Under the pieces are notes generated by a model that was given only the letters and a program-made list of their open reading frames with translations, ran no database searches and was not told the origin of the DNA. The translations under genes and the position numbers were made by a program. DNA of 64,000 nucleotides, from contig NZ_NNRJ01000009.1 in NCBI RefSeq assembly GCF_002252445.1, positions 62,001-126,000 on the forward strand, in the 5' to 3' direction. The DNA comes from Brucella thiophenivorans. Lineage in GTDB: Bacteria; Pseudomonadota; Alphaproteobacteria; Rhizobiales; Rhizobiaceae. How positions within the stretch are numbered: the first letter of the stretch is position 1; each line of letters begins with the position of its first letter. Of this stretch, positions 35,759 through 45,018 are shown piece by piece.

Positions 35759-36241
35759 TTGACTGATAAGACGCCTAAATACGCTTATGAAGATTTCAAG
35801 CAAGGACTGAAGCTTCCCTTCGGACCGCGCACTATTACCAAAGAAGAGATTATCGAATTCGCTCGCGAATTTGACCCACAGCCCTTTCACCTTGATGAAG
35901 AAGCAGGCAAGGCTAGTGTGCTTGGAGGCCTCGCTGCTTCGGGCTGGCATACCGTGTCATTGTTCATGCGGATGATCTGGGACGCATATCTCAAAGATTC
36001 GACATCTCAAGGCAGCCCCGGCATTGAATTCAATCGCTGGAAGCGGCCTGTTCTGGCGGGCGACACACTGAGCGGCTTCTCAACCGTGCTTGATCGTCGC
36101 CGCTCAAAATCCATGCCGCATGTGGGCTTTCTCACTGTCTATAACGAGATCGTCAATCAGCGTGGTGAAGTAGTTTGCGAATTGCAACACACGGCCATGG
36201 TCGGCCTTCGCAACCCTGAGATCGAAGGAGATGCGGCATGA
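35759..36241 (+). CDS. MaoC-like dehydratase, first of a pair
   Basis: 160 residues, hotdog fold, like (R)-specific enoyl-CoA hydratases. Starts at TTG 35759 (position matched by GGGAGGAG 6 bases upstream); no ATG with a good site is near. The signature FAREFDPQPFHLDEEAGKAS contains the hydratase D-x4-H. WHTVSLFMRMIWD and PHVGFLTVYNEIVNQRGEVV follow. The next gene overlaps its stop by four bases and is about 40% alike by eye, so they probably form a heterodimer or a duplicated pair. Substrate unknown. Confidence 0.87.
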   Translation: MTDKTPKYAYEDFKQGLKLPFGPRTITKEEIIEFAREFDPQPFHLDEEAGKASVLGGLAASGWHTVSLFMRMIWDAYLKDSTSQGSPGIEFNRWKRPVLAGDTLSGFSTVLDRRRSKSMPHVGFLTVYNEIVNQRGEVVCELQHTAMVGLRNPEIEGDAA

Positions 36242-36708
36242 GCTTTATCGAAGAACATCTCGGCGAAGAACTATCCATCGGCAGCTATACATTTACCGCC
36301 GAGGAAATTATTCACTTCGCAACAAAGTTCGACCCGCAGCCATTTCATCTGGATGCGGAAGCGGCCAAAAACAGCGTGCTCGGTGGCCTCTGTGCATCGG
36401 GATGGCATACAACGGCAGTGTTTATGAAGCTCAACGTGGCCTCCATCGTTGAGGCAACCAAGAATGCAATGAAGCGTGGCGAGGTCCCGCCGACATTTGG
36501 CCCCTCACCCGGCTTTGAGAACCTCAAATGGCTACGTCCGGTCTATGCAGGCGAGACAATCACCTATAAGCGCACCGTGCATGCCGTGCGGCCGCTTAGT
36601 TCACGCCCCGGCTGGTCGATGTTAAGCATGAGCAGCAGCGCTTATAATCAGCACGGCGAAAAGGTTTTGTCGTTTGACAATGCTGCAATGGTGAAGCTGC
36701 CTGCATAA
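36238..36708 (+). CDS. MaoC-like dehydratase, second of a pair
   Basis: 156 residues, MaoC hotdog. FATKFDPQPFHLDAEAAKNS is the same D-x4-H signature as in its neighbour, followed by SGWHTTAVFMKLNV. The ATGA overlap (36238-36241) means translation is coupled to the first gene. The two signatures match at most positions, showing gene duplication. They could form a mixed dimer. Neither matches a known specific PHA or fatty-acid hydratase by sight. Confidence 0.88.
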   Translation: MSFIEEHLGEELSIGSYTFTAEEIIHFATKFDPQPFHLDAEAAKNSVLGGLCASGWHTTAVFMKLNVASIVEATKNAMKRGEVPPTFGPSPGFENLKWLRPVYAGETITYKRTVHAVRPLSSRPGWSMLSMSSSAYNQHGEKVLSFDNAAMVKLPA

Positions 36709-36711
36709 GGC

Positions 36712-36746
36712 AAAAGCCCCGGCAGCGTTTCCGCTCCGGGGCTTTT
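36712..36746. terminator. bidirectional terminator between MaoC pair and apt
   Basis: AAAAGCCCCGG and CCGGGGCTTTT form an 11-bp perfect stem, T-tract on both strands, between convergent genes. Confidence 0.95.
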
Positions 36747-36753
36747 CTCATAA

Positions 36754-37299
36754 TCAATCGCCTTCAAATTCGACGAGCGTGCGCACCGGCACGCCCAGCG
36801 CTTCGAGCTTCTTGCGCCCACCCAGATCCGGCAGGTCGATAATGAAGCAGGCTGCAACAATCTCCGCACCCATCTGCAAAAGCAGCTTGGCTGCGGCTTC
36901 CGCCGTGCCACCAGTCGCAATAAGATCGTCAATCAACATGATACGCTCACCCGGAATGATCGCATCGCGGTGCATTTCCATTTCATCGATGCCATATTCA
37001 AGGCTGTAGGCAATGCGCACGGTATCGCGCGGCAGCTTGCCTTTCTTGCGGATCGGCACAAAACCAGCCGAAAGCTGATGTGCAATAGCACCTCCAAGGA
37101 TGAAACCACGCGCTTCGATACCTGCAACCTTATCAACCATATTACCCGCATATGGATAAACCAGTTCATCGACTGCCCGGCGGAAAGCCCGCGCATCACC
37201 CATCAGCGTCGTAACATCGCGGAACTGAACACCCGGCTTCGGATAATCGGGAATCGTTCTGATCGCGTCTTTCAACGTGGCTTTAAGGCCGGATTCCAT
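36754..37299 (-). CDS. apt: adenine phosphoribosyltransferase
   Basis: 181 residues; converts adenine and PRPP to AMP in purine salvage. The PRPP-binding loop is [20 protein letters not shown] (about 120-140), and the base-specificity loop near [18 protein letters not shown] 37299 follows AAAGGACTG. Upstream it is separated from petC by a terminator, so it has its own promoter. Confidence 0.96.
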   Translation of the reverse strand: MESGLKATLKDAIRTIPDYPKPGVQFRDVTTLMGDARAFRRAVDELVYPYAGNMVDKVAGIEARGFILGGAIAHQLSAGFVPIRKKGKLPRDTVRIAYSLEYGIDEMEMHRDAIIPGERIMLIDDLIATGGTAEAAAKLLLQMGAEIVAACFIIDLPDLGGRKKLEALGVPVRTLVEFEGD

Positions 37300-37446
37300 G
37301 TTCAGTCCTTTCAGAGGAAAAGCCATAACGCTATCTAATGTAGGCAGCAGCGGCTTATCAATTATATTAAACTCTCTTCAACCACGATATGGACATCACG
37401 CCAAGCATGTTTGCGCGTTTATGAACGGCTTGTGATGCAACCCAAT

Positions 37447-37474
37447 AAAAAGGGCGCCTCTCGGCGCCCTTTTT
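37447..37474 (-). terminator. petABC operon terminator
   Basis: AGGGCGCC and GGCGCCCT are perfect 8-bp arms around TCTC, flanked by A and T runs. It ends the petABC transcript on the minus strand. Confidence 0.95.
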
Positions 37475-37495
37475 ATTAAATTGGATTGACAAAGA

Positions 37496-38362
37496 TCAGT
37501 GCTTCACATTCGACCAGACAGACCGCTTGGCAATGTAAACAAGGCCAGCAAACAGGACGAGGAAAATAATAACCCGGAAGCCAATCTTTTTGCGCTCTTC
37601 CAGATGCGGTTCAGCAGACCACATCAGAAACGCTGAAACGTCACGCGCATACTGATCAACCGTCTGCGGCGAACCATCATCATAGGTCACCTGATCATCA
37701 CTAAGCGGCTTAGCCATAGCCAGCGACTTTCCCGCGATGAAATACGGATTGTAATATGTGCCTTCCGCAACTTCCACGCCTGCCGGCGGCTGCTCATCAT
37801 AGCCGGTCAGAAGCGAGTGAATGTAGTCCGGACCTGCTTCGGCATATTGTGTGAATATGTCTGTGACGAAGGTCGGAAAGCCACGCTCAACCGCTCGTGC
37901 CTTGGCAATGAGCGAAAAATCGGGCGGTGCTGCACCATTATTGGCAGCTGCAGCGGCATTCGCATTCGGAAATGGTGATGGAAAATGATCCGTTGGAACT
38001 GCCTTACGGGTGAACATTTCACCATCGGCATTCGGACCATCTGTCACCTCATATTCCGCAGCAAAAGCCTTCACCTGCTCCGGTGAATAACCAAGCGCTT
38101 CCAGATTTCGGAAAGCAACAAGGTTCATCGAATGGCAAGCCGCGCATACTTCCTTGTAAACTTTCAGTCCCCGCTGCAGCTGGCCTTTATCATAGGTGCC
38201 AAATGGACCTGAGAAGCTCCAGCTTTCCTCCCTGGGATGATGAATAGGATAATGCTCAGCTTCGCCTTCGCCGCCAGCGGCGAAAGCCCCACCCATCGTC
38301 ACTCCAAGAGCCACCAACGGAGCAATACCGAAAGCAGCGAAATTCTTGAGGATGTTTTTCAT
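37496..38362 (-). CDS. petC: cytochrome c1 of the bc1 complex
   Basis: 288 residues. Signal peptide (APLVALGVTMGGAFAAG), heme-binding CAACH at 73-77, methionine ligand in the GKSLAMAKPLSD region, and one C-terminal anchor helix (VIIFLVLFAGLVYIAKRSVW). Accepts electrons from the Rieske protein and passes them to cytochrome c. In Rhizobium some relatives are fused to cytochrome b as fbcH; here the two are separate. ATG 38362 follows AAGGACG. Starts 26 bases after petB. Confidence 0.96.
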   Translation of the reverse strand: MKNILKNFAAFGIAPLVALGVTMGGAFAAGGEGEAEHYPIHHPREESWSFSGPFGTYDKGQLQRGLKVYKEVCAACHSMNLVAFRNLEALGYSPEQVKAFAAEYEVTDGPNADGEMFTRKAVPTDHFPSPFPNANAAAAANNGAAPPDFSLIAKARAVERGFPTFVTDIFTQYAEAGPDYIHSLLTGYDEQPPAGVEVAEGTYYNPYFIAGKSLAMAKPLSDDQVTYDDGSPQTVDQYARDVSAFLMWSAEPHLEERKKIGFRVIIFLVLFAGLVYIAKRSVWSNVKH

Positions 38363-38388
38363 TTTTACGTCCTTAATTTCCCGCTGCT

Positions 38389-39675
38389 TCAACCGTTGAT
38401 TCCCACAGGGGTAATCTCAGGCTTGCCTTCGTTCTTTTCCAGAACCGCTTCCGTGATCGAATTTGGAAGGCGTTTCGGTGTCTCGATCAAGCCAAGAACC
38501 GGCATGATGACGATGAAGAATGCGAAGTAGTAAAGCGTGCCAAACTGCGCCATCATCGTGTAGACGCCTTCCGCCGGACGCGAACCCAACCAGCCAAGGA
38601 AAATAGCGTTGATGACAAATAGCCAGAAGAACAGCTTGAACCACGGACGATAAACAGCCGAACGAACTTTCGATGTATCGAGCCATGGCACGACAAACAG
38701 GATGGCAATCGAGCCAAACATCACCAGAACGCCACCAAGTTTGGAGTCGATCGGGCCGATGTTGAAGGTGATCGCACGCAGCATCGCGTAGAACGGTAGG
38801 AAGTACCATTCAGGCACGATATGCGCCGGTGTCTTCAGAGAGTCAGCCTGAATATAGTTATCCGGGTGACCGAGGAAGTTCGGCATATAGAAGACGAAAT
38901 AAGCGAAGAAGATGAAGAAGACGAGCGCACCAAAAGCGTCCTTAATGGTCGCATAAGGCGTGAACGGCAGCGTATCAGTCTTCGACTTGACTTCAATACC
39001 AGTCGGGTTGGTCTGGCCTGTTACATGCAGCGCCCAGACGTGCAGGATAACCACACCAACAATCATAAACGGCAGCAGATAATGCAGCGAGAAGAAGCGG
39101 TTGAGTGTTGGATTATCGACAGCAAAACCACCGAGTAGCAATTGCTGGATCGGCTCGCCTATCACCGGAAACGCAGTGAAGAAGCCAGTAATAACGGTTG
39201 CGCCCCAGAAAGACATCTGTCCCCATGGAAGCACATAGCCCATGAAAGCAGTTGCCATCATCAGAAGGAAGATCACAACGCCCAAAATCCAGAGCAACTC
39301 GCGCGGTGCCTTGTAGGAACCGTAATAAAGACCACGCGCAATATGCAGATAAACCGCGATAAAGAAGAACGATGCACCATTGGCGTGCATATAGCGCAGC
39401 AGCCAACCGGAGTTGACATCGCGCATGATCTTTTCAACCGAGTTGAATGCAAGGCCCGTATCGGCTGCATAATGCATGGCCAGTACGATGCCGGTCAGAA
39501 TCTGGGCAATGAGCATGAAGCTCAAAATGCCGCCAAACGTGTACATATAGTTCAGGTTACGCGGCGTCGGATAGGCAACAAAGGAATCATAGACAAGGCG
39601 TGGCAAAGGAAGTCGTTCGTCGACCCACTTCCCAATCCCGGTCGAAGGCGTATATGTGGAGTGATGACCACTCAT
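38389..39675 (-). CDS. petB: cytochrome b of the bc1 complex
   Basis: 428 residues with eight transmembrane helices; holds hemes bL and bH and both quinone sites. Heme-ligand histidines lie in [20 protein letters not shown] with HIARG (first pair) and HVWALH (second). The quinol site PEWY is present ([15 protein letters not shown]). Second gene of petABC. Confidence 0.97.
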   Translation of the reverse strand: MSGHHSTYTPSTGIGKWVDERLPLPRLVYDSFVAYPTPRNLNYMYTFGGILSFMLIAQILTGIVLAMHYAADTGLAFNSVEKIMRDVNSGWLLRYMHANGASFFFIAVYLHIARGLYYGSYKAPRELLWILGVVIFLLMMATAFMGYVLPWGQMSFWGATVITGFFTAFPVIGEPIQQLLLGGFAVDNPTLNRFFSLHYLLPFMIVGVVILHVWALHVTGQTNPTGIEVKSKTDTLPFTPYATIKDAFGALVFFIFFAYFVFYMPNFLGHPDNYIQADSLKTPAHIVPEWYFLPFYAMLRAITFNIGPIDSKLGGVLVMFGSIAILFVVPWLDTSKVRSAVYRPWFKLFFWLFVINAIFLGWLGSRPAEGVYTMMAQFGTLYYFAFFIVIMPVLGLIETPKRLPNSITEAVLEKNEGKPEITPVGING

Positions 39676-39698
39676 ATTTTATCTCCCCAAGATCTGTT

Positions 39699-40262
39699 TT
39701 AGCCGACCCTGATGACCGTATCGGAAGTGAAAGCATATTCTGGAATATGCATGTTTTCCGGCGCTGGACCGCTGCGAATACGACCGGCGGTGTCATAAGT
39801 CGAACCGTGGCACGGGCAGAACCAGCCACCGAAAGACCCTGCTTCACCGAGCGGTACACAACCAAGGTGGGTACAAACACCGATCATGACGATCCAGTTT
39901 TCTTTACCCTCGCCCGCCGAACGGGCCACATCGGTTGCTTCAGCATCCAAAGGAAGGTTGGCATTGCGTGCAGCAATGTCTTTCAGGTCACTCAACGCTG
40001 TGACCTTGGCACCCTCAACTTCTTTTGCGGTACGATTGCGAATAAAAACTGGCTTGCCGCGCCATTTGATGGTCATCGATGCACCTTCCTCAAGGGAAGA
40101 CACATCGACTTCAATGGACGCAGCAGCAAGCGTCGAGGCGTCGGGGCGCATCTGGTCGATAAACGGCCATGCCAGTCCGCCGACGCCGACGACACCGGCC
40201 ATTCCCGTCGCAATATACAAAAAATCACGTCGTGTCGGCTCAGCCGTGTCGTGTGCGCTCAC
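39699..40262 (-). CDS. petA: Rieske iron-sulfur protein of the bc1 complex
   Basis: 187 residues. Twin-arginine type signal anchor (PTRRDFLYIATGMAGVVGVG) so it is exported folded and kept anchored. The 2Fe-2S ligands are in CTHLGC (130-135) and CPCHGS (149-154). First gene of petABC on the minus strand; the promoter must lie in the region before 40571. Confidence 0.96.
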   Translation of the reverse strand: MSAHDTAEPTRRDFLYIATGMAGVVGVGGLAWPFIDQMRPDASTLAAASIEVDVSSLEEGASMTIKWRGKPVFIRNRTAKEVEGAKVTALSDLKDIAARNANLPLDAEATDVARSAGEGKENWIVMIGVCTHLGCVPLGEAGSFGGWFCPCHGSTYDTAGRIRSGPAPENMHIPEYAFTSDTVIRVG

Positions 40263-40504
40263 GTGCCAATTCCTTTTTAACCTGGATATTCAATTGATAA
40301 CTCCCCTCGTCCCTTTGCAATTACGCAAAAGCAGTTCAGCCTTTTGCGCTCACGCAAAAAGCGGTTCTACAATTGCTTGCAGAACGAAATTCCCTCCATC
40401 TCAACATTCAGGTGTAGGCAGGTTGAAAAGGCTTGTCCAGACGCCAACCCTATAGGACGGCACCATGTCGCAGGCTACTTTGTCGGCTGGTTTTCAAACT
40501 CCCC
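40263..40504 (-). promoter_or_regulatory. petABC upstream region
   Basis: About 240 bases before petA hold no gene. Repeated TTACGCAAAA and CACGCAAAAA segments (40320, 40352) face the petA promoter side and could be binding sites. The two direct repeats are visible; their function is not known. Confidence 0.45.
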
Positions 40505-40541
40505 CAAAAAGAAAAGCCGCCAGAAACAGTTCTCTGGCGGC
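40505..40541 (-). terminator. terminator of the ABC exporter pair
   Basis: GCCGCCAGA and TCTGGCGGC form a perfect 9-bp stem; on the minus strand it is followed by TTTTCTTTTTG. Confidence 0.9.
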
Positions 40542-40571
40542 CCGATGCCCATCATCTATAAATATGCCAGA

Positions 40572-42431
40572 TCAGTCGTTTACACCCAGAAAACCGCCCG
40601 ACTGACGCGCCCAGAGACCGGCATAAATACCGCCTCGCGCAATGAGTTCCTCATGGGTACCTTCTTCAGCAATCCGCCCTTTATCCATGACAATGAGACG
40701 ATCAAGGGCTGCAATGGTCGAAAGACGATGCGCAATGGCAATCACCGTCTTGCCTTCCATGAGCTGACGAAGATTTTCTTGGATCGAAGCTTCAACCTCT
40801 GAGTCGAGCGCGGATGTTGCCTCATCCAGAATAAGGATCGGCGCGTTTTTCAAAATGGCGCGTGCAATTGCAATGCGCTGACGCTGACCACCCGAGAGCT
40901 TCACACCTCGCTCGCCCACGAAAGCATCAAAGGATTTGCGACCGTTGAAGTCTTCAAGCCTTGCAATGAATTCGTCCGCTTCTGCCTGTCGTGCGGCCTC
41001 CGTAAGATCTTCATCCGTCGCATCGTCGCGCGCCAGCATGATGTTATCACGCAGCGAACGGTGCAAAAGCGCCGTCTCCTGACTGACAACCGCAAATGCA
41101 CGTCGCAGCGAGGCTTGCGTCACATCGCGCACATCCTGACCATCAACAAGAATGGCACCTTTTTCAACATCGTAGAGCCGCAGGATCAGATTGACGAGCG
41201 TGGACTTACCAGCACCAGAGTGACCCACCAGCCCGATGCGCTCGCCACCCTTGATGGAAAAATTGATCTTATCGAGAACACCGGCAGCTTTGCCATAATG
41301 GAAAGTGACATTCTGAATATCGATCCGTGCATCGGTAATCAGCAATGGCTTTGCGTCACGCTTATCTTCCAGACCAAGCGGCGCCGACAAAAGCTTCATC
41401 GAGTTTTCGATCAGGCCAAGCTGCCGTAGCATGCCGTTCAGCTGCATCATCAAGCGGCCAAGCAGCATATTAAGACGCAGGATCAAACCCAGCGTGAAAG
41501 ACACCTGCCCGACGGTGATCGCATCTTTCGTCCACAAATCGATAGTGATGCCCGCAATCACCACAATCATCACGCCCGAAAGGGCTGTCATGGCAAGCCG
41601 CACGCCTGTCAATGAGCGCATAAATGGAAAGACTGCCGCGAGATAACGGGTGAAGCCCTCGCGCATGTAGCGCTCGTCATCATCAACGGTATTAAGCTTG
41701 ATTGTCTGTATATTGGAATAACTATCAACGATGCGTCCGTTGATCATCGAGCCTGCTTCAGCTGATGCCTCTGCATTCTTGCGGATGCGGGGCAGATAAT
41801 GTCTTGCGATTAATCCAAAAGCCACAATCCAGACAATGACCGCAGCCGCTAACCGCCAGTCGAGCTGTCCGACGAGAACCAGCGTCGTGATACTGTAGAT
41901 CGCCATGAACCAGACGACCTGAATAAGGCTTTCGATCAGATCTCCTGCCGCTTGTCCGGCTTGCCAGACTTTGGTGGCAATCCGCCCGGCAAAATCATTC
42001 TGAAAAAACGCATAAGACTGACGCTGAACATAGGAGTTCGCCTGCCAGCGGATCATATTATAGAAACCTGGCGAAAGCGTCTGGCCTTCGAGCATCGTCG
42101 TCAGCGCTGTAACAATAAAACGAATTACCAGAACCGTAACCGCCATGAACAGCAGTTCCGGGCCAGCGGCCTGAAACAGTTCTGACCAGCTTCGCTCGGC
42201 ACCCGCTCGTCCTGCCTGATCAAGAATATCGACCAGCCTGCCGGTAAAATAAAACAGCCCTGCTTCAACCAAAGGCGCAAGACCGCCAACAGCCAGAGCC
42301 GTTGCGAGCGGCCATTTGGCCTGTCGCGCATAATGCCAGAGAAACGCCAGCGTTGTAGAAGGCGGTCTAAGCTTGTCCGGTTCGCGGAAGGGATCAACCC
42401 AGCGCTCGAACAGGCTATAAACCGCTTTCAT
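40572..42431 (-). CDS. ABC exporter half-transporter, second of a pair
   Basis: 619 residues: a six-helix membrane domain (to about 330) and an ATPase domain with Walker A GHSGAGKST, signature LSGGQRQRIAIARAIL, Walker B ILILDEATSALDSE and H-loop AIAHRLSTIA. All catalytic residues look intact. It begins 14 bases after its neighbour, to which it is close, so the two probably form a heterodimeric exporter of the MsbA/multidrug type. ATG 42431 has AAGGA upstream. Substrate unknown. Confidence 0.93.
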   Translation of the reverse strand: MKAVYSLFERWVDPFREPDKLRPPSTTLAFLWHYARQAKWPLATALAVGGLAPLVEAGLFYFTGRLVDILDQAGRAGAERSWSELFQAAGPELLFMAVTVLVIRFIVTALTTMLEGQTLSPGFYNMIRWQANSYVQRQSYAFFQNDFAGRIATKVWQAGQAAGDLIESLIQVVWFMAIYSITTLVLVGQLDWRLAAAVIVWIVAFGLIARHYLPRIRKNAEASAEAGSMINGRIVDSYSNIQTIKLNTVDDDERYMREGFTRYLAAVFPFMRSLTGVRLAMTALSGVMIVVIAGITIDLWTKDAITVGQVSFTLGLILRLNMLLGRLMMQLNGMLRQLGLIENSMKLLSAPLGLEDKRDAKPLLITDARIDIQNVTFHYGKAAGVLDKINFSIKGGERIGLVGHSGAGKSTLVNLILRLYDVEKGAILVDGQDVRDVTQASLRRAFAVVSQETALLHRSLRDNIMLARDDATDEDLTEAARQAEADEFIARLEDFNGRKSFDAFVGERGVKLSGGQRQRIAIARAILKNAPILILDEATSALDSEVEASIQENLRQLMEGKTVIAIAHRLSTIAALDRLIVMDKGRIAEEGTHEELIARGGIYAGLWARQSGGFLGVND

Positions 42432-42445
42432 CAATTGCGTATTCC

Positions 42446-44302
42446 TTACTGTGTCAGTTCCGCTTCGCTCTGATCTTCAAAACCAAGGAACCCACCCGAC
42501 TGGCGCGCCCATAGTCCGGCATAAATGCCGCCAAGCGCTACAAGTTCCTCATGCGTGCCATCTTCGACAATCTGGCCCTTATCCATCACCACCAGACGAT
42601 CAAGCGCTGCAATGGTCGAAAGGCGATGCGCAATTGCAATGACAGTCTTGCCTTCCATCAGCGTGTTGAGACTGTCCTGAATGGCTGCTTCAACTTCTGA
42701 ATCAAGCGCAGACGTTGCCTCGTCCAGAATGAGGATCGGCGCATCTTTGAGCATCACACGCGCAATCGCGATACGCTGACGCTGACCACCGGAGAGCTTC
42801 ACACCCCGTTCGCCAACATGCGCATCAAGACCGCGCCGCCCTTTGGCATCTGTCAGCAACGGAATGAATTGATCAGCCTGTGCCAGACGAATAGCGCGTT
42901 CGACCATTTCATCCGTAGCATCAGGACGACCATACATGATGTTTTCGCGCACCGAGCGATGCAGCAGCGAGGTATCCTGTGTCACCATGCCGATGCTGGC
43001 ACGCAGCGAATCCTGCTTAACCTGAGAAATATCCTGCCCGTCAATGAGGATGCGCCCCTTCTCAAGATCGTAGAAACGCAGCAACAGATTGACCAGCGTA
43101 GATTTACCGGCACCAGAACGCCCAACGAGACCAATCTTCTGTCCAGCCTGAATATCCAGCGACAGGGCTTCAATGATGCCTTTACCCTTGCCGTAATGGA
43201 AGCCGATTTTATCAAAATCCAGCGCACCCTTGCTGACATGAAGTACAGGTGCGTTCGGAACGTCGACCACTTCATGCGCACGCGAAATCGTGGTGATTCC
43301 GTCTTCGACGGTGCCTATATTTTCGAACAGCGCCGACATTTCCCACATGATCCATTGCGACATACCATTGAGACGCAGCACAAGACCGATTCCCACCGCA
43401 ACAGCACCGACTGAAATGGCTTCATTCATCCAGAGATTAATGCCGATCAAACCCACCGCAAACAGCAGAATGCAATTCGCAAGATAAAGCGTGAAATGGA
43501 ACATGGTGATCATGCGCATCTGCCGATGCACAGTACCAAGGAACCCATCTAAGCTTTCTTTCACGTAAGATTCTTCGCGGCTTGAATGCGAGAACAATTT
43601 GACGGTCGCGATATTGGTATAGCTATCAACAATACGCCCGGTCATGGATGAGCGCGCATCGGCCTGCTGTTCGGAAATCACCCGCAATCGTGGAATGAAG
43701 AAGCGCAGCAGAACCATATAAACGAGAAGCCATACGGCAAACGGAATCATCAGAACAATATCTGCAGAGGCCGCAATGAACAGCGTACCTGCGAAATAGA
43801 CGATGACATAATTCAATACGTCGAGCAGCTTCATTACCGTTTCGCGCACGGCAAGCGAAGTCTGCATCAGCTTAGTCGAGATACGTCCGGCGAACTCATC
43901 CTGAAAGAACGACATGGATTGACGGATCAGATAGCGATGCATCAACCAGCGAATTCGCATCGGATAATTGCCGAGCAATGTCTGGTGAATGAGCAGCGAA
44001 TGGATCAGTACCACACCCGGCAAAATGACCAGCACGACACCTGCAATCAATGAAAGCCGCCAGCCTTCATTGCTCAAAAATGTCTCACGCGACTGGTGCG
44101 AAAGCCAGTCGACAATATTGCCCATGAAGGCAAAGAGCGACACTTCGATAATAGCAATCAGCGTCGTGAAAATCGCCATGCCAATAATCCATGGCCATGC
44201 ACCACGCGAATAATAAAGGCAAAAGGCAACCAGCCCGCGGGGCGGTTCGCGCGGCGGTTCTTCGGGATAAGCTTCGAGTCGTTTTTCAAACCATGTAAAC
44301 AT
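42446..44302 (-). CDS. ABC exporter half-transporter, first of a pair
   Basis: 618 residues with the same plan: six helices, then Walker A GRSGAGKST, LSGGQRQRIAIARVML, ILILDEATSALDSE, and AIAHRLSTIA. A C-terminal RQSGGFLGFEDQ is nearly repeated in the second gene (RQSGGFLGVND), showing recent common ancestry. Both ATPase sites are canonical, unlike heterodimers with one degenerate site. ATG 44302 follows AAAGGAT. Divergent from trmL. Confidence 0.93.
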   Translation of the reverse strand: MFTWFEKRLEAYPEEPPREPPRGLVAFCLYYSRGAWPWIIGMAIFTTLIAIIEVSLFAFMGNIVDWLSHQSRETFLSNEGWRLSLIAGVVLVILPGVVLIHSLLIHQTLLGNYPMRIRWLMHRYLIRQSMSFFQDEFAGRISTKLMQTSLAVRETVMKLLDVLNYVIVYFAGTLFIAASADIVLMIPFAVWLLVYMVLLRFFIPRLRVISEQQADARSSMTGRIVDSYTNIATVKLFSHSSREESYVKESLDGFLGTVHRQMRMITMFHFTLYLANCILLFAVGLIGINLWMNEAISVGAVAVGIGLVLRLNGMSQWIMWEMSALFENIGTVEDGITTISRAHEVVDVPNAPVLHVSKGALDFDKIGFHYGKGKGIIEALSLDIQAGQKIGLVGRSGAGKSTLVNLLLRFYDLEKGRILIDGQDISQVKQDSLRASIGMVTQDTSLLHRSVRENIMYGRPDATDEMVERAIRLAQADQFIPLLTDAKGRRGLDAHVGERGVKLSGGQRQRIAIARVMLKDAPILILDEATSALDSEVEAAIQDSLNTLMEGKTVIAIAHRLSTIAALDRLVVMDKGQIVEDGTHEELVALGGIYAGLWARQSGGFLGFEDQSEAELTQ

Positions 44303-44477
44303 GGCGATCCTTTTACAAAGCCCTTACCCAATTTCCAAGATACAACAGGAACAAAAAGAGAATATTTTCGTGATGAATGCACTCACCGCTCAATTCACGT
44401 CTATTGATGTGTTGACGCGATGGGAGCGATCAATCTCAAGGCTTGCAGCGACTGATTTTGTACGTTACCGCCTTCAT

Positions 44478-44957
44478 ATGGAACTGCGTATCGCCCTTTA
44501 CCAGCCTGACATTCCCGGTAACACGGGAACGATTTTGCGCATGGCCGCCTGCCTTGGCTTTGCGGTCGATCTCATTGAGCCTGCGGGTTTTGATGTTTCC
44601 GACCGCTCGCTTAAACGCGCCGGCATGGATTATCTCGAACAAGCCGCCCTCACCCGTCATGCCGATTGGCAGCATTTTAACGAATGGCGCAAGCGAGCGG
44701 GCAAGCGCCTTGTGCTGTTTTCGACGAAAGCTGCGGCGTCCTATACGCAATATCAATTTCAAGAAAATGATATCCTGCTTTTTGGACGTGAGTCTGCGGG
44801 TGTGCCGGATAGTATTCAAGATGTGGCCGACGCGCGGCTGATCATCCCAATGGTGCCGGGCGCGCGATCCCTCAATCTTGCCGTTTCCGTGGCGCTTACA
44901 GCAGGCGAAGCTCTTCGCCAGCGAAATCTCGAAATCGATTCTGGTTCAGGCACATAG
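44478..44957 (+). CDS. trmL: tRNA (cytidine(34)-2'-O)-methyltransferase TrmL
   Basis: 159 residues, a minimal SPOUT methyltransferase with a SAM-binding knot. It methylates the wobble base of tRNA-Leu isoacceptors. Conserved blocks: ALYQPDIPGNTGTILRMAAC at the start, LLFGRESAGVPDSI, and IPMVPGARSLNLAVSVAL at the knot. ATG 44478 has no strong ribosome site, and the frame is open upstream; but the family begins at this point. Confidence 0.93.
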   Translation: MELRIALYQPDIPGNTGTILRMAACLGFAVDLIEPAGFDVSDRSLKRAGMDYLEQAALTRHADWQHFNEWRKRAGKRLVLFSTKAAASYTQYQFQENDILLFGRESAGVPDSIQDVADARLIIPMVPGARSLNLAVSVALTAGEALRQRNLEIDSGSGT

Positions 44958-45018
44958 ACCGTGAGGCGGAATCATTTCCCGAAGTAAATTTTATACACCC
45001 AGAAAGGTTCCTGTTTTC

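Noticed and set aside
40344-40802. 152-residue plus-strand frame across the petA upstream region and ABC gene end
   Set aside because: It spans a terminator and the 3' end of the ABC gene; no ribosome site; Lys/Arg/Asn-rich shadow.
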